Positions 34,914 to 48,163 of a stretch of DNA of 64,000 nt are shown here, piece by piece. The stretch comes from Hymenopellis radicata (taxonomy: Eukaryota; Basidiomycota; Agaricomycetes; Agaricales; Physalacriaceae). A program made the translations under genes and the position numbers. Below the pieces are notes generated by a model that was given only the letters and a program-made list of their open reading frames with translations, was not told the DNA's origin and ran no database searches. The stretch lies in NCBI GenBank assembly GCA_015501595.1, contig JADNRX010000178.1:1-64000 (forward strand), written 5' to 3'. The stretch's first letter is position 1. Each line of letters begins with the position of its first letter.

Positions 34914-35214
34914 GTGCCGATCCAGAGCGAGTTGTGTACATTTATGAGAAGTACTTTATGAGAAGAACGACAAGTATCATTTGAACCACACCTTGACGCC
35001 CATTTTTGAGGATGCTGAGAATCAGATTGACCCGCTCCTTTTGACGCGCCTTGCACATCGCGCCGCGTTTCCGGGCCGAATGGCGGTATGCTCTACCGGC
35101 CCGATGTCATAGTGACCACTGACCATCGTTAGATCCAGTCGACCCCTCCCCAGTTGCACATTTAAGACATTATCGTCGACCAATTCCAGATCCTTTCTTC
35201 GAGCTTATTCTACC
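34914..35214. promoter_or_regulatory. Intergenic, promoter side of SDR gene
   Basis: 301 bases. TGACGCGCC occurs at 35042-35050, about 170 bases before the SDR start. No gene seen. Confidence 0.4.
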
Positions 35215-36317
35215 ATGGCAAACGGAGACTATCAAGCGCAGAAACTGTTCAACCTCGATGGGCTCGTGGCCGTTGTCACTGGAGGCGGGACCGGTATCGG
35301 ATACATGATCGCGAAGGGTCTGGCGGAGAACGGGGCGAAGGTGTATATCACTGGAAGGCGGAAGGATGTTCTGGAAAAGGTTGTGAGCAGCGGGGCTGTT
35401 AAAGGGACTGTGATTCCGTAGGCGTTTGGATTGCGTTTAGGCTTATCGCGTGTTCATCATCGATTTAGGTTGCAGATGGACGTGACGTCCAAGGAAAGCA
35501 TTATGGAAGTGAAGAAGGTTCTGCAAGAGAAGGAGGGGAAGCTGCATATTTTGGTCAACAAGTAGGTGTTTCTTCAGTGTTGAGGGAATGTATGTTGATG
35601 CTTGAATGATAGTGCAGGCCAGGTTGGCCCGTGCTCGTTCTGGTTCAACGACCTGTCTAGTCCGCAACATAAAGACGCGGAGTCGGTAGGACAGGCGTTG
35701 TTTGAGGAATCTGCCCAAGGATGGGCGGATGTGTACGCGATCAACGTGCATTCAATCTACTTTGTGACAACAGCGTTCCTTGGACTGTTGGAAGCTGGAA
35801 CCAAGTCCCGTCCTGGATACACATCCACGGTAATCAACATCACCAGTATAAGCGGACTGATGAAATTAGCACAGGAACATGTTAGTAACGACAATGTTTT
35901 CCGCGTCTAACATTCGACTGACATGTTCTTTAATATAGTTCGCGTACAACAGTGGGAAAGCGGCTGCTTCCGCGCTGACGAAGATGCTGTCGACGGAGCT
36001 AGCGCTGAAGAAGATTCCTGTTCGGGTCAACGCGGTCGCGCCTGGAGTATATGAGTCGGAAATGAGCCAGGCCGTTATACGTCCAGAGGAAACTGATCTG
36101 ACGGGGAAGGGCGTTCTACCCGTACCGGCGAGAAGACCAGGAACGTAAGTGATTCGTTAAAAGACTAACTTGAATGGAAGGCGGTTACTGATTTGCGCGT
36201 CGGGACAGTGGAGAAGAGATGGCGGCAACAGTCGTGTACATCGCGTCGCAGTCTGGATGCTATATGAACGGGCAGGAGATAGTGATTGACGGAGGGTATA
36301 CGGCAGTGAATCCGTAA
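35215..36317 (+). CDS. Short-chain dehydrogenase/reductase (SDR, classical)
   Basis: NAD(P)-dependent oxidoreductase. Start at 35215 (MANGDYQAQKLFNLDGL). Cofactor motif VVTGGGTGIGYMIA (about residues 19-32), with GRRKD after beta-2, suggesting NADP preference. LQMDVTSKES follows the first intron (about 35419-35469); LVNNAGQVGP is split by the second (about 35563-35614). The catalytic Ser is in NITSISGLMK, the Tyr/Lys pair in FAYNSGKAAASALTK (YxxxK) directly after the third intron (about 35882-35939). RVNAVAPGVYESEMS and the closing MNGQEIVIDGGYTAVNP are as in 3-oxoacyl-ACP reductase/RhlG-like proteins. The usual YxASK is YNSGK here, within normal variation. Substrate not predictable. Lies 130 bases upstream of the Kre6-like gene in the same direction. 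Confidence 0.9.
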
Positions 36318-36445
36318 ATACGCGAACTTGTATGTTTAAATTTGAAGCGGTGTGTCAGCAGAGGCAATGCAATAAGCAGCGTGGGAAATTGAATAACTGG
36401 TGCACTGTTTGTTTCGCGGACAACTCGCACCGTACCCACATCAAC

Positions 36446-38609
36446 ATGGCCGCCAACTCGTCGCGGAGACCGATGCCACCCTCCTCCGACTATACGGCCG
36501 TCTCACAGCAGAGCCCACGGATGAGCGGCTCACAGTACAATCCCGCTCGCCCTCCACAGCGCTCAACATCGGCTGCAAGTGCCCACGTCCAACAGGGGCG
36601 CAGCAGTGTCGCCCAGGGCGTTGCCAGCGGTGCCATCGGTGGTGCATATGGTCCATATTCCGTGCGTATCCTGCTCGTCGTCGTGTAGCAGTAAGGCTCA
36701 CAATCGTGCAGTACAACCCACAGCAAAGCAAGGATATGTATAATGCCTCCCGGTTTAGTGCCGCGCCCTCGGAGCTGTCTTCGATAACGGGTGCAGACAA
36801 GACAGCGTTTGCAAACTCGTCGACAGTGCCGCAGTACCTATGGGACAAGGATCCTGACCTGGACGATGCCCTCCACAATCCCGATCCTGTGCGAGACGCC
36901 AAACTCGATCGCTCATTTACCCTTTTCTCTGGTCGTGGCTGGGCAAACGCTAGTGCACTCGTCATTCTCGTCACGGGGCTCATAACTCTCTTTGCCGGAT
37001 ATCCCATAATCGACTACTACGCTCGCCAGCGTCCAGCGTCCTCCGGCTTCAACCTCGGCGGAATAAACGGCTCAGGCCAGGTGCCCGACTTACCCGGTCT
37101 TCCTTCCCTCATCGACACCGACACACCGTCCTCCGCGTACTCAAGAACGGGGCTGGACGGCAAAAAGTACAACCTTGTTTTTAGTGATGAGTTCGAATTA
37201 GATGGACGGACATTTTACCCCGGCGAAGACCCCTACTGGGAGGCCGCCGATATCCACTACTGGCCGACCGGAGATCTCGAGTGGTATGATCCCAGTGTAC
37301 GTGCCAACCTTCACCGGTGTATCCTGGTTATCCTGATCTATCTTTACCAGGCCCTAACAACAAAGGATGGCAAGCTTGTTATCACTCTATCAATGGAGGA
37401 CATACATGACCTGAACTGGAAGAGTGGTGCGTATCTTTGATCATCCAGCCTTACGACCGCTCTGACGCGAACCCAGGAATGTTGACATCTTGGAACAAAC
37501 TCTGTTTCACGACCGGGTATATCGAAGTTTCCGTTAGTATGCCCGGCAGAGCCGATGCGCCAGGCTTGTGGCCAGGTGAATATCTTTTCTTACTTTTTTT
37601 CTTTGTTTCTGTTATTAATAGATTCGCTTAAGGTGCTTGGACTATGGGCAACCTTGTTCGCATTTTTCCACGTTCTACGTGCTCAATTGATCACCTTCCA
37701 TACAGGGCCGGGCAGGCTACGGTGCTACCACAGAAGGGATGTGGCCGTACAGCTATGACTCGTGTGACACTGGGACCTTTCCAAATCAGACCACTGCACA
37801 GGGAGAGCCAGCGGCGGCGCTTACTGGATCCGATAGTGGGGGTGAAATCAGCTTTCTTCCAGGTCAGCGACTGTCAGCATGCACTTGCTCTGGAGGTGAT
37901 CATCCTGGCCCTTCCACCAGCACTGGGCGTGGTGTTCCCGAAATCGATATTCTTGAGCACCAAATTGATGTCTCACGCTGGCAGGGCGAGGTATCCCAAA
38001 GTTACCAGGTCGCTCCCTTCAACTACCAGTACCAGTTTGACAACACGTCGTCGACGATCTACGACGACACGTTAACAGCCTACAACACGTACAAGGGTGG
38101 CCAATACCAGCAGGCTGTTTCCGCCGTGACTCTCATTCCCACGAATCTGTACAACGATCAGGGATATGGTGCGTATGGGTTTGAGTGGTATTCGAACCCG
38201 GACAGTCGAGACGAAGGGTTCATCGAATGGGTTAGCGATGGGGTAGCGTCATGGAAGATTACCTCTACCACCATTGGCTCGGATTCTACAGTTGAGATCG
38301 GCCCTCGTCTTATATCTGAAGAACCGATGGTGAGTCTTTCCCACACTGAACATGTAACCTCGGACCAAGACGTTGCAGTACATAATTCTCAACTTGGGAC
38401 TTTCGCCCTCCTTCCAGCAACAGGACTACATGCATCTGGAGTTCCCGTCTAAAATGTATATCGACTACGTTCGCGTCTACCAGCGTGCGGGTACCAAGAA
38501 CGGTTTGACGTGCAATCCACCGAATCGGCCCACGTCGACCTACATTAATGAGTCGGTCATTCTACTTGCAGTTTTGTCCACGGTCTCACATTCACACACA
38601 GTCACATAA
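36446..38609 (+). CDS. Kre6/Skn1-like GH16 beta-glucan synthesis protein
   Basis: Type II membrane protein of the secretory pathway needed for beta-1,6-glucan in yeast. Start at 36446. A Ser/Pro/Gln-rich cytosolic N-terminus precedes a single membrane segment ([20 protein letters not shown], about 36948-37010). The lumenal GH16-like domain begins [40 protein letters not shown], then [22 protein letters not shown], a Trp-rich [13 protein letters not shown] joint across an intron (37576-37640), and [10 protein letters not shown]. The catalytic pattern ExDxxE is seen in [12 protein letters not shown] (about 37938-37975). The end block is [18 protein letters not shown] followed by CNPPNRPTS. Introns near 36660-36710, 37299-37350, 37424-37477, 37690-37720 and 38329-38372. 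The extreme C-terminus is moderately hydrophobic. Confidence 0.9.
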
Positions 38610-39307
38610 ATGCTTACTCAAATGCGAACTTCACAGTATGGGACGCTGCGGGTTACGAATTCCCTAGGAATTCACTATACGATGGCTGTTAGAGCGCCCT
38701 CTAATCTCACGACGGCTATTTATCACCTCCATCCCCCGACTACGTTACATTTAGCAGCCCGTCCGCTGATGTGGGCTGTGCATTGACGGACTAATGACGC
38801 GCTATATCCAGGGACTTGACGGTCATGCTGGGTTTGTACTTACACGCCTATCTCATCTAAACATTTGCATTTATGCTCGACGCCACCTTGCATTCATTTG
38901 GCCCACGGACACATTATTTATTTCTTGTTTTATATTAGTACTACCGCCATACCCTGGACTAAAATAACTTCGGTGTAGTGTGATAAGATACTGTAAAAAC
39001 ATTCTAGATTTCATGTCGGGGTGTGATGTGGGTAGGGCTGGGTGGAGAGCCACTTGCAGGCTTGATGAAACATGCGGTGTCAGAAAATAGATGTTAATTT
39101 AGCTCTAGGGGTGTGGGATACAGCACTTTCAGAGGTAGACAAAGGGAGCATCAATTGCGGCGCAGTCGAGAAAATCATCCGCGGAATCCCCACTCCAAAT
39201 CGCCAGCACCGATCGTGCGTAATCACTGCTCTTTTTCTAGAACGCGTACGCGTACGCGCATCAGTGCTACTTTTAGAATTACTAGCGCGTGGTCTGTTGT
39301 TCAGAAA
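38610..39307. other. Convergent intergenic region Kre6-like / AFG2
   Basis: About 700 bases without recognisable genes. A GAACGCGTACGCGTACGCG stretch at 39240-39258 is a short alternating CG-rich run; it has no evident function. Confidence 0.5.
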
Positions 39308-42167
<2,860 letters not shown>

Positions 42168-44970
42168 CGAGCCACAAGAATGCAGAATAAACTTGGATTT
42201 GTAAGACTCTTGTCCAAGCTCGTTACCTCAGGATTCCGGAAGAGGTGGTTCGAAAGCGTCAGATCCAAGTGTGGACGCGACGCGTTGTTTACAGGTTCGG
42301 ATAAATGGCTGCCTACCCTCCCAGGAGATCCGAGTGGTGGTGCTTATATCCCGAAATGCTGAGTTGTAAGGCGATTTCGCGATGATACTGCCTTTGAGAA
42401 GGGCTCCTTGGATCCTGAACAGAAAGAGAAAAAGGAAGTTGGAAGCAAGTCCGAGATGCCGACCGCTTCAAGTTTCGATTCAAACTCCGCTACTTGCTGC
42501 AAAATAATCTCTGCTTGTTAACGTTCATTAATATCTACAGTGCTTCCTGTCACTATGCCGCAACACTTCGATGAGCTCTCATTATCTTTACACCCTAGGT
42601 CGAGGGCAGTGATCTCTTTTCAACTTCGATTCCCGGGAAGGGCGCAGAATACTGTTTCGCGGAATGTGTGGGCTTTGCTTATCTTGACGTACTGCAAGCT
42701 GAAATTTATTCAGTTCCATTTTCATTCATGGGTGTAGTGCGCGTACCCTCTGCATCCAGACGCATTCCATCCACGGAGGCTTGTAAAGTGGCGTACGAAT
42801 GAACATGAAACAAGTTTGTTGACGTATCTTTCAAGAGGGGAACTTGCCCTTCTTCAAGTTCTAGACTACCCAACAGCACACTCTGTTCGCTCTATTTTAC
42901 CGCGGACAGCGTTCGAGTGAATCAACGCGGCCTGTCGTTTTCTGCTCTCTCTGTATAGACAGGATGCTACGCTCCAGCAAACGCGCTGGCCATGGAGCTG
43001 GAGACACGCCTGTATACTCAGGGGTGGACGAGGCTTCGCATCCTTATGTTCCGATTGCCCCGCGGGTTTGAGGCTGACTGCAGGATAAGCACGCTCGATT
43101 GGAACAACACGGTCTGATAACAGGCGTTCAAGCTTCTCACGATTTGCTGGGTATCATGTTGTTCTAGGTTTCATCAAAAAAGTGACGGCACTGTTGATAC
43201 TGCTCGATGGGCAATGCTGGAAGTTCTCTTCAAGTGAACACTGGCATGACTGGTGCATACGCTGCCAGGTCTAGCCATGGCACTGTTCCTTTCGGCTTGC
43301 TTGTCATTTATCATGGTCTTTCACAGTTTCGTATCTCTCTCTCCAGTGCTAGTGACACTCGCAACTTCTAGTCCCCCGGATCAGATTTTTTGGGCGCCAC
43401 AATATTCCTTGGTCCGAGCCCAGCTTCAACAATCGTTCACCACTGAGGATCTAGGCAAGATGTGGAGCAACTACCCTCTCCGTCTACTCCAGCTGTCCAG
43501 AGAACAACAGTAAGTTCCTTACTCCCAAAGGGATTAGATTGTTCCTACTTGTACGTAGATGTGTACCACAGGCTGAGACTTTTTCAGATGTGTTTGATTA
43601 TTTCATATCCTTCTCGAGATTCTTCGTGTCCGTACCCATCGTAACCCTTTCCTAGGATCTGATAAACCGGTTTCTTTCGACGATCTCAAGTAGGATCATA
43701 TGGGGCGCGCTACATTGAGTGTTTGGAAAACGGCTTGTCTTCCCGACTTCGCCCTCTAGTCCAGCATTAGAGCGATCACTGAAAAACGCCTTCTCCAACG
43801 GACATTATCCAATGATATTGAGTTACTGACTCCGACAGTTGCACCCTTTATCATTGAAAAGCAGGGTGATCTTATAGGTCCATGTGTTACCTAAACTTTT
43901 CATTCGCAGAGGAAAGCGAAAAGGACATCGGATCTAAACCGGTCTTGTTAAGACCGTAACCTACTTCAGAACCGCGAGAGGTGACAAGTCGCCAACACAC
44001 TGGCGCTTGTTTTCAGCGCCCAAGCTCCGAAGCGGCATGCGTCATAGGCTTGCACATGAGTGTTTTCAGTGACGGCCATGCCGTGCCTGTGGTTTACCGC
44101 ATGGCCTCCTTGAATCTAAAAGTACGCGCTGAGATGACTTCCCCCATGTTAGGTCCGTATGGTATTAACGCAAAAACGCGCGAGTTCCTTTTCATAATTG
44201 GCCAGATATCGCCCGATCGGCTTCGAAGCGCGTCATCGCAGATATCAAACGTTCTGATGTCCTGAAAGTACTGTTCCCGAAATCGCTCAACAACGCGTAC
44301 ATGCATACCCGGTTCAGGATCCTTCCGCTGCGTGTAAGTATCTGGGAACTAACTGTACAAGGACAGCCAGGGAAAGGAAGATACGACTACGAACTTAAGT
44401 AGAAATTCGTAAAGAAACGATAAACTATCGTCATTTTCGTGCGATCGCGTTTGATATCCGCCTTAATGGAACAGCTTTGAACTACCGAAGCCGAAGCGAA
44501 TCTTTGAGGGCGGTTGCGAATTGCGCGAGTTCTTGGAATTAATATCGGCTACCTGAAAGTTGTCTGATGACCTGCATGAGACTTCTTCAACCACATTCTT
44601 GCGGATATCTGCACCGAAGGTATATAGAGTGGACGGGACGATAGAAATTCTGAGCAGAGGTACAGCTCGGACGTGAGTAAATGGGCTATGCATGTCGTAA
44701 AGGGAATTTTCCACATTGCACTACACTGCACGATATAGCCTACCTTCCCTCGAATCGATGAGTTACTTGATGGGGTAACGGGATCTCCCTTGTCAGTTGC
44801 GGCCTCGAGATTTGCATAAATAACAGGGGAAAAAGTTGATCTTTGTATACAGCCCACATTCGCTTCACATCGCTTGTGACTCCGTGGCCGTATAAAACGT
44901 GACTCGTTTTTCTACTCGACCCACCACACACGTTCTTCCTTGACCTCCCACTATCATCAAGTTGTCAAAA
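42168..44970. other. Gene-poor stretch with coding-like scraps, no intact gene recognised
   Basis: Several short stretches have amino-acid patterns that look selected but cannot be linked: minus strand 42540-42240 (LQQVAEFESKLEAVGISDLLPTS.. and FRDISTTTRISWEGRQPF), plus 42990-43085 (LAMELETRLYTQGW), plus 43370-43510 (DQIFWAPQYSLVRAQLQQ then TEDLGKMWSNYPLRLLQL), plus 43790-43860 (KRLLQRTLSNDIELLTP), plus 44080-44265 (GHAVPVVYRMASLNLKV). Minus 44463-44857 also has an open stretch. No domain is recognised, stops intervene, and intron solutions are not evident. I read it as one or more decayed genes or badly assembled sequence. Confidence 0.45.
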
Positions 44971-45386
44971 ATGTGTCAACAAATGGCGTACGTCGTCCCG
45001 TGAATACTGTTGGAGCCGTACTGATCGTGTACAACAGCGAAGGAACGCGATGGACGAAGTGCATGGTTTGTCCACCGTCCACTCACCCTTGACCCAAGTA
45101 ACACCGCGTTCTGCACGTAGCACTTTCAACGCCACATGGTGGTAGCCATTATGGACTGCAATTCAAAACGGTGTTCGCGCAGTCTACAGCACCCAAAGGG
45201 CTGTCGCGACCAGCGGTGTATCCAAGTAAGAGCGCACTCGGCCGCGGAAGCAAAAACGCGATCTAACCCCTTCTGCAGAGTTTCGGCGCGGAGATCCAGA
45301 AGGATATCGACTCTGTCGACGAGTACTGCTTCGCGTGTCGTGCAGCGCAAGAGAGGGCCCGACGTAACGCAAATACAGCGTCGTGA
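44971..45386 (+). CDS. Small Cys-rich protein (MCQQ family), four exons
   Basis: Short gene recovered only by splicing. Start at 44971 (MCQQMA). Introns at 44988-45037, 45066-45120 and 45226-45278, all GT-AG and 50-55 nt, give one frame: EGTRWTKC, then [18 protein letters not shown], then [12 protein letters not shown], then [23 protein letters not shown], ending RRNANTAS at 45386. Roughly 90 residues with about eight Cys in spaced pairs (CxxC near the end), suggesting a small zinc- or disulfide-bonded fold. There is no signal peptide. It resembles a family of short basidiomycete proteins starting MC(Q/R)Q that I remember as uncharacterised; that link is from memory. It lies alone inside a gene-poor stretch, so its intact splicing is notable. 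Confidence 0.72.
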
Positions 45387-46370
45387 ACTCCCACCCTATA
45401 TCATCGTGTTTATGTTTTCCTCCGAGTCTGTCGCGAGCCCTGCTGTCTGTACTATACATACCCACCCATTACTGTGCATGTTCACCCGAGGTAACATGAC
45501 ATTGACGTCGGTCTCTTGATCCTGAGAGGAAGAATGGCGCTTAGACGAGTGATCAAATTGTATAAGGACGGTATGTCTGGTGATGAATTTTAAATACCCA
45601 GGAGATGGCTTGATAGGCGGAGGCTTTCGTCCTTCGCACTGCGAGTAGATAGTAAGCATCTTGGAAGATATAACGGTACGCTACCTGGTTCCATCTGTCA
45701 AGTTCTAGGCCTAGTTCGCCAATTAAGTGTAAGTGTATTTCTCGTTGCTAGAGCACGTTTTTGTTCTTGAGGCGCATGGACACCGTTCAGGTGAACACTC
45801 AACATCACCGGATACTGGTTAGCCTGATCGATGTCGTAACACCGCCACAAACCGCAACGCCTTGGCTATACGGGTAGGGGCATCTGACTAACATCACCAC
45901 TGTGGGCGAGTAGGTGCGAACATGCTTCAACATGGCCGCAGAAACCCGGACGAAGGATGTGCCTTGCTCCATTAACCCGGTATACGAACGAAGGCTTGAG
46001 GCACTGATCTCAGAGAACAGAGGAAACGCGTTGCCATTATAGAGCGTGCTGGCTGTCTTTGAACTCTAAAGAAGTCATCTGATAGAGTCAGGTTGCAATC
46101 CGATACATGCCTTTCTGCGCGTACGCCTTTCTTTACTTAACTTGCTGGCTACAAAACGAACGAATGGGCGCGGCACAGAGAGATAGGCAGGATAAGAGGC
46201 GCAACGATGAAGCGCTTTAGCGTGCGGTCATCGCAAAATCCACGAAAGACGGCAACAAGACACAGGGCAGTTGTGCAGGTAAGCTCAGACTCTGCCGCGC
46301 GTATTCGACAGAGAGCGCATTTGAAGGTGATGGCGGAGAAAGAGACTGAACGTGGTATCACGTGCGTCCG
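45387..46370. other. Intergenic before SET-Tad3 gene
   Basis: About 980 bases. No recognisable coding sense, RNA gene or repeat; open frames on both strands are short and featureless. Confidence 0.5.
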
Positions 46371-48163
46371 ATGCCTGGCCAACAACCACAACACCTGAAC
46401 AGCTCAGGTTGCTCTATCCAATACTCCGAAGGCAAAGGACGCGGCGTATACGGTTTGTAAATCGGTTCCATCACGTTCTACAGCAGCCAGTAATCTCTTG
46501 ACAGCTAATCGGCGTATTCCAAAACAGACAACGATTGAGATCAGTCCAGTCCTGCTTTTCTCGTCCGACGAATACGAAAACCATGGCAAGCACACCATTC
46601 TTGATCATTATACCTTCAATTGGAGAGACGGGAGAATGGCCTTAGCCTTGGGACTCGGTACAATTTCTCTTTTTCAAGCCAAGACCGATGTTTATGTCCA
46701 TATACAGGTTCTCTCTTCAATCATTCTGATGTTCCGAACGTTTCGTACGAACTAGATCATTCAACGGATTCTATTCGTTATATCACGACCCGCGATATTG
46801 AATCGGGGCAGGAGCTGTGCATTTTCTACGGGCATCAGCTCTGGTTTGCCGATGCCAATGGGTCGAGTCAGAATGGCGCTCATGTCTCTGAGGATGACGA
46901 GTTCAGCGCACTCCCTATGATTATAGAAAACGAAAATAATCCCGAGGACATCGTCGCAGAAGCTGATCTGCCATTTACAAGGCTCAAGCCGCCCCCAGAA
47001 GAGGAAGATATGGCAAGCATAAGAACAGGTAAGTGTTTTTATGTCCATTTCGTTGCGCCTCTGACCCATGACAGTGCACGCATGGGTAGTTGACGTACCA
47101 GATCCAAGGCATCTGACAATTTTGCTCAAGTAAGTCTCCACAATTGCACTCAAGAAGATGTCGTACAGAGCAGCTAGCATCGGCCGATCTGTCCTTTCTG
47201 TCCGTGACTGCTGCTTTTCCTTGAAAAGTGTGGGTTTGTCCCATTCCTTTGCGTAAACAGGAGTCACAGGGTGGTAGCAAAGAATACGCACCCCCAGTTG
47301 CGACTAGCGTCTCACAAATACAGAAAACCTGATACTGTCCACAGATGGCTCAAAAAATCCGGCCTAGATAGCGAAGACTTGGGGCACCTCAAACGCGTTC
47401 AAAAGCAAGACGGTCAGACGCGCTTCCTTCTGACAGCCCTACCAACATGCCCGCCCCTCCCAGCGGAGCTCGAGCTACCCGAACCTCTTCTCCTCCCCGT
47501 ACCCGCATCAGCCGCCCTCACCCCAACGCAACTCGCTCTGAAGTCGACCCTGTGGCCGACGATATACGCGCCACGACGTAAAGGCGAACCAGAACCATGG
47601 ACGCACGGCAAGACGACATGGGCGACGCGCGCTATGAAACACACCGTCGCAGAAGCGCGCAGGGCGCGCGCCAGAGGAGAGGTCCGTCAGTCTTTAGAGA
47701 AGTAGCAACAAAAACCTGACTACTTTACTAGCTCCCGATTGCCGCACATGTGCCAATCCCCTACGACACCACCGATCCCCTTTTCCGCCCCATAACAGCA
47801 TCAGCGTGCGATAGCCGCACATCCACCGCGCATCCTCTCCGCCACGGTTGCCAGAACCTCGTCAGAGCCATCGGGGACCAGCAGGGTGTCCCGTCGGGCG
47901 AGGTCAACGGCGCCAACTACCTCTTGACGTCGCTCTCCCTCTTCATAACGCACGAGCCATGCATAATGTGCAGCATGGCACTGCTGCACTCCCGCGTCAA
48001 AGAGATCTTCTACATCCTTCCGATGGACAAGACCGGCGGATGCGGAGGTGCGACGTGCCTGCCTACCCTGCCCGGCGTCAACCACCGCTTCGCCATCTGG
48101 AGGTGGAATCAGAACGGCATGCATGTCGATGACATACGTCTAGACGACGCTATTGATGTATAG
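46371..48163 (+). CDS. TAD3: SET domain fused to tRNA adenosine deaminase subunit Tad3
   Basis: Start at 46371 (MPGQQPQHLNSSG). The SET part reads SEGKGRGVYA (before an intron at 46452-46502), RRIPKQTTIEISPVLLFS, ALGLGSLFNHSDVPNVSY (NHS motif) and RYITTRDIESGQELCIFYG (the GxEL..YG lasso). With no stop the same frame passes through an acidic linker (46850-47000) and, via introns at 47030-47083, 47130-47345 and 47684-47730, into Tad3: VHAWVVDVPDPRH, LGHLKRVQKQ, LKSTLWPTIYAP, HPLRHG and THEPCIMCSMALLHSR. Tad3 is the inactive partner of Tad2 making inosine-34 in tRNA; here the HxE glutamate position is not Glu (HPL) while PCxxC zinc ligands remain, as expected. Whether a shorter Tad3-only transcript starts at an internal Met (about 47009) is open. 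Confidence 0.85.
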
